NCBI RefSeq assembly: GCF_030817475.1
Contig: NZ_JAUSZJ010000004.1
Coordinates: forward strand, 1-63,982
Length of the DNA: 63,982 nt
Direction of reading: 5' to 3'
Origin: Streptomyces sp. V2I9
Lineage (GTDB): Bacteria; Actinomycetota; Actinomycetes; Streptomycetales; Streptomycetaceae
Part shown: positions 28,638 through 35,982 of the stretch, in pieces
Numbering within the stretch: position 1 is the first letter of the stretch
How the letters are laid out: the number at the start of each line of letters is the position of its first letter
Position numbers and translations under genes: made by a program
The notes under the pieces: generated by a model
Told to the model about the DNA's origin: nothing
The model's input: only the letters and a program-made list of their open reading frames with translations
Databases searched by the model: none

Positions 28638-29451
28638 ATGACTACGCCAACGAATCAGGCTCTGCACCGCCGACTCGCCGTGGAGCTGCGGGACTGCCTG
28701 CGCGAGCGCCGGACGGTCGCGCCCCTGTCGGCCCGCCACCCGGACCTCACGGTGGCCGACGCCTATGCGATCCAGCGTGAGATCCGTGCGCTCGACGTCG
28801 CGGGCGGGGCCGTGCTCGCGGGGCACAAGATCGGGTGCACCAGCGAGGCCATCCAGAAGATGTTCGGCCTCGACCAGCCCGACTTCGGCTATCTGGCCGA
28901 CCACATGCTGGTGCCGGACGGGGTGTGCCTGGACCCGGACCGGTTCATCGCCCCGAAGGTGGAGGGTGAACTCGCCTTCCGTATGGGCGAGGACGTCTCC
29001 AGGGAGCGGGGTGAGCGCGCGGGACGTCCTGGACGCCACCGCCGAGGTGCTCCCCGCGCTCGAGGTGCTCGACAGCCGGATCTCGAACTGGGAGATCGGC
29101 CTCGTGGACACCGTCGCGGACAACGCCTCGTGCGCTCTGGCCGTGCTCGGTACGGGAGTTCCGCCGGGGGGCATCGACCTGGCGGCCGAGCAGATGGTGT
29201 TCGAGGCGGGCGGCACGGTGCAGACCGCGTACGGTACGGCGGTGCTGGGGCATCCGGCGGAGTCCGTGGCCTGCCTCGTGCGGATCCTGGACTCGTTCGG
29301 CGAGGGGGTCCGGGCGGGTGATCTCGTCCTGGCCGGGGCCTGGGCCGCCGCCGTCGACCTGCTGCCGGGCGCCGCCGTGAAGGCGTCCTTCGGCGCCCTG
29401 GGATCGGTCTCCCTCAGCATGGGCGCGGGCGAGGCGCGGTCCCGCGTATGA
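28638..29451 (+). pseudogene. mhpD: 2-keto-4-pentenoate hydratase (MhpD-like), split by a 1-nt frameshift
   Basis: The first half (MTTPTNQALHRRLAVELRD to VEGELAFRMGEDVS) is read from ATG 28638; no good ribosome binding site is seen. The second half continues in another frame from GVSARDVLDATAEVLPALE through VDTVADNASCALAVLG to the stop at 29451. Omitting A29001 (TCCAGGG read as TCCGGG) restores one ~270-aa protein with the family motifs GHKIGCTSEA, KVEGELAF, LEVLDSRI and VDTVADNAS. MhpD-type enzymes add water to 2-hydroxypenta-2,4-dienoate; the reaction is reversible. Here it could dehydrate a 4-hydroxy-2-oxo acid. It lies directly before mhpF and mhpE homologues. The break may be a sequence error or a real loss; everything else about the gene looks intact. 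Confidence 0.88.
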
Positions 29452-29494
29452 ACATCGGTTCGTGGCCGAGTCGTTGGGTGATAAGGGGCAGAAC

Positions 29495-30388
29495 ATGAAA
29501 CAAGACGGACGGCCGTCGGTCGCGGTGCTCGGTGCCGGGCTCATAGGTGTGGACCTGGTGTCCAAGGCTGTACGTTCCGACGTGCTGGACTTCCGGCTCC
29601 TGGTGGGGCGCGACGAGCGGACACCGGGTCTGCGCCAGGCGGCCAGGATGGGCCTGGGGACCTCTGCGGAGGGCATCCGGGCGCTGACGGAGGCCGAGGA
29701 GCCCTTCGACATCGTCTTCGACGCGACCAACGCGATGTCGCACGCGCTGCACGCCGAGCTCCTCGCCCCGCTGGGCACCATGCTCATCGACCTGACGCCG
29801 AGCAAGGTGGGGCGGATGGTGGTGCCGACGGTCAACGGCCTCGACGCCACCGGGTTCAGCGACGTGAACATGGTCAGTTGCGGAGGGCAGGCCTCGATCC
29901 CGATCCTGCACGCCGTCTCGCGGCGGCACCGCCTGGACTACGTGGAGGTCGTCACGACCGCCGCCAGCCTCAGCGTCGGCCGCTCCACCCGGCTCAACCT
30001 CGACGAGTACGTGGGGACCACGCAGGACGCCGTGCGTGACTTCACCGGGGCCAAGGAGGTCAAGTCGATCCTCAACATCAGCCCCGCACGCCCCCCGGCG
30101 ACGTTCCGGGTCTCGATGTCCCTGCACGGGGACAAGCTCACCCGGGGCTCGGTGGGGGCCGCGGTCGAGGAGGCCGTGGCCGCGGTGCGCGCCTTCGTGG
30201 GCGGCTACCGCGTCACCGCGTGCACCGTGAACGACGGCACGGCCTTCATCGCCGTGGAGGTCACCGCGCACAGCGACCGCATCCCGAAGCACGCGGGGAA
30301 CATCGACATCATCAATTCCGCCGCGCTGCACGTCGCCGAGCAGTACGCGCGGAGCAACCGCCCGGCCGTGGAGAAGGAGAGCGCATGA
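29495..30388 (+). CDS. mhpF: Acylating aldehyde dehydrogenase (acetaldehyde dehydrogenase, MhpF/DmpF-like)
   Basis: This 297-aa enzyme starts at ATG 29495 after AAGGGG. The NAD-binding AVLGAGLIGVDLV lies at the N-terminus. The catalytic Cys129 sits in NMVSCGGQASIP, the family signature. The C-terminal part includes KHAGNIDIINSAAL. In catechol degradation this enzyme oxidises acetaldehyde to acetyl-CoA and is physically bound to the aldolase MhpE/DmpG, which channels the aldehyde. Its stop overlaps the aldolase start (ATGA), so the pair is coupled here too. In a biosynthetic cluster the reverse reaction is more useful: reduction of an acyl thioester, on CoA or on the ACP fused to the next protein, to an aldehyde. 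The direction is inferred. Confidence 0.93.
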   Translation: MKQDGRPSVAVLGAGLIGVDLVSKAVRSDVLDFRLLVGRDERTPGLRQAARMGLGTSAEGIRALTEAEEPFDIVFDATNAMSHALHAELLAPLGTMLIDLTPSKVGRMVVPTVNGLDATGFSDVNMVSCGGQASIPILHAVSRRHRLDYVEVVTTAASLSVGRSTRLNLDEYVGTTQDAVRDFTGAKEVKSILNISPARPPATFRVSMSLHGDKLTRGSVGAAVEEAVAAVRAFVGGYRVTACTVNDGTAFIAVEVTAHSDRIPKHAGNIDIINSAALHVAEQYARSNRPAVEKESA

Positions 30389-31722
30389 GCGGGAACAAGG
30401 ACGCCACCGGGGCGGCGCCCGCCGCAAGGCCCGTCCTGATCCACGACCCGACGTTGCGCGACGGTCACCACGCGGTGCGCCACCGGCTGACCCGTGAGCA
30501 GTTGCGGGCGTACGCGGCGGCGGCCGACGCGGCGGGGGTTCCCGTGGTCGAGGTCGGGCACGGCAACGGACTCGGTGCGTCCTCCCTCCAGGTGGGGCAG
30601 GCCCGGCTCAGCGACGACGAGATGCTGTCGGTGGTCCGCGAAGCGCTGCAGAACAGCCACATGGGCGTGTTCATGCTGCCGGGCTGGGGCACGACCGAGG
30701 ACCTGAGGAAGGCCATCGCCCACGAGGTCGACGTGGTGCGGATCGGCACGCACTGCACCGAGGCGAACCTGGCCGAGCGGCACCTGGGCTTCCTGCGGGA
30801 GGCCGGGGTCCAGGCGCACGGGGTGCTGCTGATGAGCCATATGGCCAGTGCGCAGCAACTGGCCGAGCAGTGTGCCGAGCTGGTGGGGTACGGGGCGACG
30901 GGGGTGGGCATCCTCGATTCCTCGGGGCACTACCTGCCCGCCGATGTCACCGAACGCGTCCTGGCCATCCGCGGTGCCGTCGACGTGCCGGTGATGTTCC
31001 ACGGGCACAACAACCTGGGCATGGCGGTGGCGAACTCCGTCGCCGCGGCGGAGGCCGGGGCCGGGATCCTGGACGCCTGCGCGCGCGGGTTCGGCGCCGG
31101 GGCGGGCAACACCCAGCTCGAGGTCCTGGTCCCGGTGCTGGAACGGCTGGGCTTCTCCACGGGCATCGATCTGTACAAGCTTCTCGACGCGGCCGATCTC
31201 GCCGGCCGGGAGCTGATGGACGCGCCGCCCACGATCGACTCGGTGGCCGTCGTCAGCGGGCTGGCCGGGGTGTTCTCCGGTTTCAAGACCCGTGTGCTGG
31301 ACATCTCCCGGCGTGAGGGGGTCGATCCCCGCGACGTGTTCTTCCGGCTGGGCAGCCTGCAGGCGGTGGCCGGCCAGGAGGACCTGATCGTGGACGTGGC
31401 ACTGGCTCTGCGTGAGTCCGGTGACCAGGCCGCCGAGGCTGCCGCGCCGGGAGCGGCGCAGGGCGCGCCGGACATGTACGAGGTGCTGAGGGAAGTCCTG
31501 GTGGACGAGTTGCAGTTCATGGCGCAGGACGTCGTCCCGACGGCCACGCGGGCCGATGTGGGACTGGACTCGGTGGCCGTGGTGGAGCTGGCCACGGTGC
31601 TGAGCGCGCGGCTCGGGTTCACCGTCCACGACTACGAGCTGGTGGAAGCCGGCACCCTCCAGGACCTGGCCCGTCTCGTGGAGGAGCGCCGTCTGGCGGC
31701 CGGTGCCGCGGCCGTGCGTTAG
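30385..31722 (+). CDS. mhpE: 4-hydroxy-2-oxovalerate aldolase fused to a C-terminal acyl carrier protein
   Basis: A 445-aa protein, about 100 residues longer than usual MhpE/DmpG. Residues ~15-345 are the HMGL-like aldolase barrel: LIHDPTLRDGHHAVRH (metal-binding Asp and catalytic His/Arg region), VEVGHGNGLGASS, FHGHNNLGMAVANS (metal-binding His pair), and the C-terminal channelling domain with the GFGAGAGNTQLEVL segment. After an Ala/Gly linker (about 348-360), residues ~362-440 form a carrier protein with Ser396 in DVGLDSVAVVELA. Known members join pyruvate and acetaldehyde reversibly. An ACP on this enzyme would hold the acyl thioester that the partner dehydrogenase reduces, keeping the free aldehyde inside the complex. 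I know of no characterised enzyme with this fusion. It is coupled to mhpF by ATGA; a hairpin follows the stop. Confidence 0.95.
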   Translation: MSGNKDATGAAPAARPVLIHDPTLRDGHHAVRHRLTREQLRAYAAAADAAGVPVVEVGHGNGLGASSLQVGQARLSDDEMLSVVREALQNSHMGVFMLPGWGTTEDLRKAIAHEVDVVRIGTHCTEANLAERHLGFLREAGVQAHGVLLMSHMASAQQLAEQCAELVGYGATGVGILDSSGHYLPADVTERVLAIRGAVDVPVMFHGHNNLGMAVANSVAAAEAGAGILDACARGFGAGAGNTQLEVLVPVLERLGFSTGIDLYKLLDAADLAGRELMDAPPTIDSVAVVSGLAGVFSGFKTRVLDISRREGVDPRDVFFRLGSLQAVAGQEDLIVDVALALRESGDQAAEAAAPGAAQGAPDMYEVLREVLVDELQFMAQDVVPTATRADVGLDSVAVVELATVLSARLGFTVHDYELVEAGTLQDLARLVEERRLAAGAAAVR

Positions 31723-31728
31723 GGGGGT

Positions 31729-31754
31729 CCGGCGGACCGGTCAAGGTCCGCCGG
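31729..31754 (+). terminator. Hairpin between the aldolase-ACP and aminotransferase genes
   Basis: CCGGCGGACC (31729-31738) and GGTCCGCCGG (31745-31754) pair perfectly over 10 bp with a 6-nt loop, six bases after the aldolase stop. It may terminate or attenuate the operon. Confidence 0.55.
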
Positions 31755-31816
31755 CCTCTCCTTCGGCGGGTCCGTCAGGCAGCACCCACTCCCCCTCTTT
31801 CACCTTGGGATTCATC

Positions 31817-32935
31817 GTGACGAACATCCGATTCCGTGCGGCGCTCGGCCGCGTCGCCTCGTACGCCCCGACCCCGGTCGCCTCCACCGGGGAGCCGCCG
31901 CGGCCCCTGTCGGCGAACGAGACCCCGCACGGGCCCCTGCCGGGGGTCCTGGAGGCCATCGCGGCGGCGGGCGCGGCCGTGAACCGCTACCCCGACGCCC
32001 GTTGCCGGGAGCTGACCGGGGCGATCGCCCGCTTCCACGGGGTGGACGCGGGCCGGGTGCTGGTGGGCGGCGGCTCGGTCGCGCTGCTGCAGGCGCTGTT
32101 CCAGGCCTTCGGTGAGGTGGGCGACGAGGTCGTCTACGCCTGGCGGTCGTTCGAGCTCTACGCGGAGCTCGCCGAGCTGGCCGGGCTGCGTTCGGTCCAG
32201 GTTCCGCTGGCGGACGGCGTGCACGACCTGGCGGCCATGGCGGACCGTGTCACCCCCTCCACCCGGATGGTCGTGGTGTGCAATCCGAACAACCCGACGG
32301 GCACGGTCGTCACGCGGGAGGAGATACGGGCCTTCCTGGCGCGCGTCCCCTCGGACTGCCTCGTCGTGCTGGACGAGGCCTACATCGAGTACACCCGTGC
32401 TGCCGGGGCCGGCAGCGGGGTGGACCTGCTTCAGGAGTACGGCAACCTGGTGGTGCTGCGGACCTTCTCCAAGGCGTACGGGCTGGCGGGGCTGCGGGTG
32501 GGGTATCTGCTGGCCGCCGCCGACGTGGTCACGCAGTTGGACAAGCCCTGTCTGCCGTACGCGGTGAACACGCTCGCGCAGCGGGCCGCCGAGGTGGCGC
32601 TCGGCCTCCAGGAGGAGCTGGCGCTGCGGGTCGAGGCGACGGTCGCCGAACGCACGCGGGTCCGGGAGGCGCTGCTGGCCCTGGGCCTGCCTGTACCGGA
32701 GGCGCAGGGCAACTTCGTCTGGATCGGGCTCGGCGGGGACGCGGTGGAGTTCGGGCGGTGGTGCATGGCGCGGGGGGTCGCCGTCCGGGCGTTCGCCGGT
32801 GAGGGTGTGCGGGTGACGATGGGGACCGTGCGGGACAACGACGTCTTCCTCGAGGCGGTGGCCGGCTGGGCCGGGGTGCCGGGGCGGGCCGCGGGGCGGC
32901 ACAGTGGTGAGGCGATGGCGGGGGTGGACGTATGA
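31817..32935 (+). CDS. PLP-dependent aminotransferase, histidinol-phosphate aminotransferase (HisC) family
   Basis: This 372-aa fold-type I aminotransferase shows NETPHGPLPGV near the N-terminus, NRYPDARCREL, VGGGSVALLQAL, CNPNNPTGTVV, LDEAYIEY and the PLP lysine in TFSKAYGLAGLRVGY. GTG 31817 (VTNIRFRAALG) is the likely start; the ribosome binding site is weak, so the start is uncertain by a few codons. HisC-like enzymes in natural-product clusters transaminate 2-oxo acids. Its place between the aldolase-ACP and LnmK-like genes suggests that it aminates the 4-hydroxy-2-oxo or 2-oxo-enoic acid made by the MhpDEF set. It overlaps the next gene by 4 nt (ATGA). Amino donor and stereochemistry are unknown. 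Confidence 0.92.
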   Translation: MTNIRFRAALGRVASYAPTPVASTGEPPRPLSANETPHGPLPGVLEAIAAAGAAVNRYPDARCRELTGAIARFHGVDAGRVLVGGGSVALLQALFQAFGEVGDEVVYAWRSFELYAELAELAGLRSVQVPLADGVHDLAAMADRVTPSTRMVVVCNPNNPTGTVVTREEIRAFLARVPSDCLVVLDEAYIEYTRAAGAGSGVDLLQEYGNLVVLRTFSKAYGLAGLRVGYLLAAADVVTQLDKPCLPYAVNTLAQRAAEVALGLQEELALRVEATVAERTRVREALLALGLPVPEAQGNFVWIGLGGDAVEFGRWCMARGVAVRAFAGEGVRVTMGTVRDNDVFLEAVAGWAGVPGRAAGRHSGEAMAGVDV

Positions 32936-33888
32936 GCGTCAGCAGCGGGATGAGCCCGGTGGTGCGGGTGGACGGCAGTTCCCTCACCCGCCGGGTGACG
33001 GTGTCGCCGGGGATGTGCAGCAGCGGGTCGCAGATCTTCGGCCGTATCGGTGACTGGACCTGGGAGGCGGTGTCCGCGGCGTGCGACATGAACGTGCACG
33101 GGGCGCGGACCGCCGACGGCCGCCCGGCCTACCTGTCCTTCTACTACTACCGGGTCCGGGGCGGGAAGGCGGTCCATCCGCACGGGCTGTCCTTCGGGGA
33201 CGAGCTCACCGTCTGCTCGCGGGTGTTCCAGATCGGCAGCCAGTCCGCTCTCACGCTGCACCGGCTCGCGCCCGCCGGACTCGGACTGCCGGACGGGCCG
33301 CTGGACCCCGCGGAGGTGTACGAGGAGCCCCACCCGGACTGCATGTACGCGGAGAACTTCAACCGCTGGATCGCCCGTGCCACCCCCGGCAGCAATCAGG
33401 GGCTGTCCGAGGTGATCCCCCCGGACTTCGCCTACGCCGATCTGCCGCGCCTGCCCAACGCCTATTCGCCCCGTACGCCGGTGGGGCGTGCGCGGGCCGC
33501 CGGCAGTTTCTACGCGCAGGCGCCCGAGGGGTTCGTCGAGGCGGGTCCCTCGCACACCGCCGAGTACACCCTGGATGTGATCCGGGACCTCAACGGGGCG
33601 GGGCTGGTGTATTTCGCCTCGTACTTCTCCATCTTCGACACGGTGCTGCTGAACCTGTGGCGTTCGCTGGGCCGCAGCGACCAGCAGTTCCTGCGCCGCA
33701 AGGTGGTCGACCAGCGTGTCGGTTACTTCGCCAACGCGGATGCCGACGCGGTGTTCACGATCACGGTGAACCGGTGGCGCAGTGTGGCGGCCCCCGGTGT
33801 GGAGATCGCCGACATGGCGATGCGCGAGGCGGGCACGGACCGGCTCCTGGCTGTCACGGCGATCGAGCTGGACGCCTCCCCTGTCTGA
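32932..33888 (+). CDS. LnmK-like bifunctional acyltransferase/decarboxylase (double hot-dog fold)
   Basis: This 318-aa protein has the length and layout of LnmK of leinamycin biosynthesis. Recognised segments include VSPGMCSSGSQIFGRIGDW, the tyrosine-rich YLSFYYYRV (the acyl-carrying Tyr of LnmK should lie near here), a second hot-dog half with SHTAEYTLDVIRDLNGAGL, YFASYFSIFDTV and LLNLWRSLG. LnmK takes methylmalonyl-CoA, decarboxylates it, and transfers the propionyl group to an ACP through an acyl-tyrosine. In leinamycin it serves beta-alkylation, but no HMG-CoA-synthase-type gene is present here. The nearest carrier is the ACP fused to the aldolase two genes upstream. A propionyl-S-ACP feeding the dehydrogenase/aldolase pair is my inference. 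It is coupled to the aminotransferase gene by ATGA. Assignment is by recalled family features, not alignment. Confidence 0.8.
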   Translation: MSVSSGMSPVVRVDGSSLTRRVTVSPGMCSSGSQIFGRIGDWTWEAVSAACDMNVHGARTADGRPAYLSFYYYRVRGGKAVHPHGLSFGDELTVCSRVFQIGSQSALTLHRLAPAGLGLPDGPLDPAEVYEEPHPDCMYAENFNRWIARATPGSNQGLSEVIPPDFAYADLPRLPNAYSPRTPVGRARAAGSFYAQAPEGFVEAGPSHTAEYTLDVIRDLNGAGLVYFASYFSIFDTVLLNLWRSLGRSDQQFLRRKVVDQRVGYFANADADAVFTITVNRWRSVAAPGVEIADMAMREAGTDRLLAVTAIELDASPV

Positions 33889-33891
33889 GGG

Positions 33892-34671
33892 TCAGGTCCG
33901 GGCGTGCTCGGGCTGCCAGTCGAGGACCGCGGCCAGGGGGTGTTCGGATTCCAGGGGGAAGAAGTGTCCGCCGGGGTAGGTCTGCGCGGTGAAGGCTGAG
34001 GTGGTGCAGTCCTGCCAGGGCGTGATCCGTTGCATCGGCACCCCCGGATCGCGGGTGCCGCCCTGGGCCAGGACCGGGCAGCCGACCGATACCTGGCCCA
34101 GGGCGTCGAGGTAGCGGGTGCAGGCGCGGCAGTCCGCGGTGAGTGCGGGCAGCACGGCGGCGGCCATGTCCTCGCCGAGCGGCCCGTCGAAGTCGAGTCC
34201 GCCGAGGTTGCGCAGCGCCCGGGCGATCTGGCGGGGTGCGAGCCGGTCGAAGCGGATGGCCTGCGGGAGGTGCGGTGCGGCGCAGGCGGCGACGGTCAGG
34301 AGTGCCGGGGCCGGTGCCCGCAGGCGTTCCAGGGCGCGGGTCGTCTCCAGGGCCACCAGGGCGCCGAAGCTGTGCCCGTACAGGGCGAAGTCGTCGGTTC
34401 CTTCGCTCAGGACGGTTTCGGCGAGGAGGGCGCCCATGCGGGTGATGTCGTCGAGGCAGGGTTCGCCGAGCCGGTCCTCACGGCCGGGCAGCTGGACGAC
34501 GCGCAGGTGGGTGCGCAGGGGTGAGCGGGCGAAGGGCAGCAGGAAGCTGCGTGCGCCCGTGCCGGCGGCCGGTACGCAGTAGACCGTCCGGCCGGGCGGG
34601 GCCGGGCCGTCCCCGCCGGTGGGCGGTGTGCGGAAGCTCCGCAGGGCGAGGCGGCCGTGCTCCTGGTTCAC
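33892..34671 (-). CDS. Type II thioesterase
   Basis: This 259-aa alpha/beta hydrolase begins at GTG 34671 (VNQEHGRLALRSF) six bases after AAAGGA. It shows VYCVPAAGTGARSF, LPGREDRLGEP, the nucleophile motif GHSFG and the catalytic His in YPGGHFFPLE. It is convergent with the LnmK-like gene, three bases apart, and downstream of the amidinotransferase gene on the same strand. It is an editing thioesterase for carrier proteins, most likely of the NRPS cluster in which it lies. Confidence 0.92.
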   Translation of the reverse strand: MNQEHGRLALRSFRTPPTGGDGPAPPGRTVYCVPAAGTGARSFLLPFARSPLRTHLRVVQLPGREDRLGEPCLDDITRMGALLAETVLSEGTDDFALYGHSFGALVALETTRALERLRAPAPALLTVAACAAPHLPQAIRFDRLAPRQIARALRNLGGLDFDGPLGEDMAAAVLPALTADCRACTRYLDALGQVSVGCPVLAQGGTRDPGVPMQRITPWQDCTTSAFTAQTYPGGHFFPLESEHPLAAVLDWQPEHART

Positions 34672-34717
34672 CCGTGTCCTTTGCGGTCGTGCCCCCCGGG
34701 GTCTGCGGGCGGGGGTG

Positions 34718-34755
34718 CTTCGGGGCAGGTGCGGGAAGGGCGCCCTGCCCCGAGG
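34718..34755 (-). terminator. Hairpin between amidinotransferase and thioesterase genes
   Basis: CTTCGGGGCAGG (34718-34729) pairs with CCTGCCCCGAGG (34744-34755), apart from one wobble. Within a same-strand gene pair it may partly terminate transcription after the amidinotransferase gene. Confidence 0.45.
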
Positions 34756-34779
34756 CTGCCGGCCCGCGGGGCGGGAGGA

Positions 34780-35862
34780 TCAGAAGTACGACTTGAGCTC
34801 GCCGCGGCGGCGCACGTCCACGGTCGCGCAGTGGAAGGAGCCGCCGAAGCTGTTGAAGTTCCGGAAGGGGCAGGGGATGGCCGTCATGCCCCAGTCCTCG
34901 GCGAGGCGGCGCATCGGCTCGTCCTGGGCCTCGACCACCATGCGCTCCTCGTCGATCATGAGGACGTTCATGTTGATCCACTTGCTGGTCATGTACAGCG
35001 GGTGCCCGTCGGGGATCGCCGGCGGCGGGGCGGTGCGCACTTCCCAGTCCTTGAAGATCTCCGGCACCTCCGGCACCCGGTCGGGGTGGATCAGCAGCTT
35101 GCCCGGTGCCAGCGGCATCAGGGAGGCGTCGATGTGCATGGGGTGGTCGTCGGCCAGCGTCAGTTCGTGCACCCGGTAGGTGTCCCCCAGGTGGCGGCGC
35201 AGCCACTCGATGCCCATGGCGTTGGTGACGTGGCTGCGCTGGGCGAAGATGTCGCGTCCGCACCGCACGAAGTCGGCCGCGTCGAAGGTGGGCTCGAACT
35301 CGGTGATCACCGACCGGAACGGCTCGCCGTCGGGCTGGTCGGTCCAGCCCTCGACGTAGAGCTCGTCGGAGAGTTCGGGCTTGGGCGGGGAGCTCCAGCG
35401 GGCGCCCTGCTGGAAGTATTCCTTGAGCAGGGGCCGGAACGCGGAGGAGGCGTGCTGGCGTGAACGCCAGGACATCGGCGCTTCGATGATGTCGTTGCCG
35501 ACGACCAGCAGCAGGTCGCGGGGCATCGCGTCGTAGAGGCCGGTGCTGGACCAGCCCTGTCCCCCGTAGGGCACGCTGTGGTCGCGCGGTTCGGGGCGGC
35601 GTACCTTGACGCCCTCGCCGGCGAGGATGTCCTCCAGCTGGTCGAGTTCGTCGCGGGCGGCGGCGACGCGGTCGGCGGGGAACGGCTTGCCCGCGTTGTC
35701 CTGGAAGACCTTGCGCTGCTCGGGTGAGAGCGGCGCGCCCACGGCGATGTGCCACGGGGGGAAGTGGGCGCCGTCCACGCTGCCGACGATGACCTCCTCC
35801 AGCGGGTCCCACTCGTTGAAGGCGCTGACGGGGCTCTCGCCCCAGGCAGCTGACTCACTCAT
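34780..35862 (-). CDS. Glycine amidinotransferase-like enzyme (AGAT family)
   Basis: This 360-aa enzyme starts at ATG 35862 (MSESAAWGESPV). Family landmarks: NEWDPLEEVIVGSVDGAHFP at the N-terminus, EFEPTFDAADFVRCGRDIF with the catalytic acidic residues, HPMHIDASLMPL with the catalytic His, and NSFGGSFHCATVDV with nucleophile Cys345. AGAT enzymes move the amidino group of arginine to a primary amine. In natural products this makes guanidino groups, for example in cylindrospermopsin and streptomycin. Here it would form a guanidino-bearing building block or cap for the peptide. It precedes a thioesterase and follows a membrane desaturase on the same strand. The acceptor amine is unknown. Confidence 0.94.
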   Translation of the reverse strand: MSESAAWGESPVSAFNEWDPLEEVIVGSVDGAHFPPWHIAVGAPLSPEQRKVFQDNAGKPFPADRVAAARDELDQLEDILAGEGVKVRRPEPRDHSVPYGGQGWSSTGLYDAMPRDLLLVVGNDIIEAPMSWRSRQHASSAFRPLLKEYFQQGARWSSPPKPELSDELYVEGWTDQPDGEPFRSVITEFEPTFDAADFVRCGRDIFAQRSHVTNAMGIEWLRRHLGDTYRVHELTLADDHPMHIDASLMPLAPGKLLIHPDRVPEVPEIFKDWEVRTAPPPAIPDGHPLYMTSKWINMNVLMIDEERMVVEAQDEPMRRLAEDWGMTAIPCPFRNFNSFGGSFHCATVDVRRRGELKSYF

Positions 35863-35982
35863 ATTGCGTCCTTTGCAGTGGGGTGGCCCATGCGGGCGAA
35901 CAGGGCTGGCCGGACGGGTGTCCGTCCAGAATTCTTCTGCCTCCCGCCGGGGTTCGGCGGGGCCGGTGCGTCCGGCGGGTGG

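Noticed and set aside
24050..28639. 1529-codon open frame on the minus strand
   Set aside because: Antisense shadow of the KS-AT-ACP-aminotransferase-C gene; Arg/Gly/His-rich with no domain.
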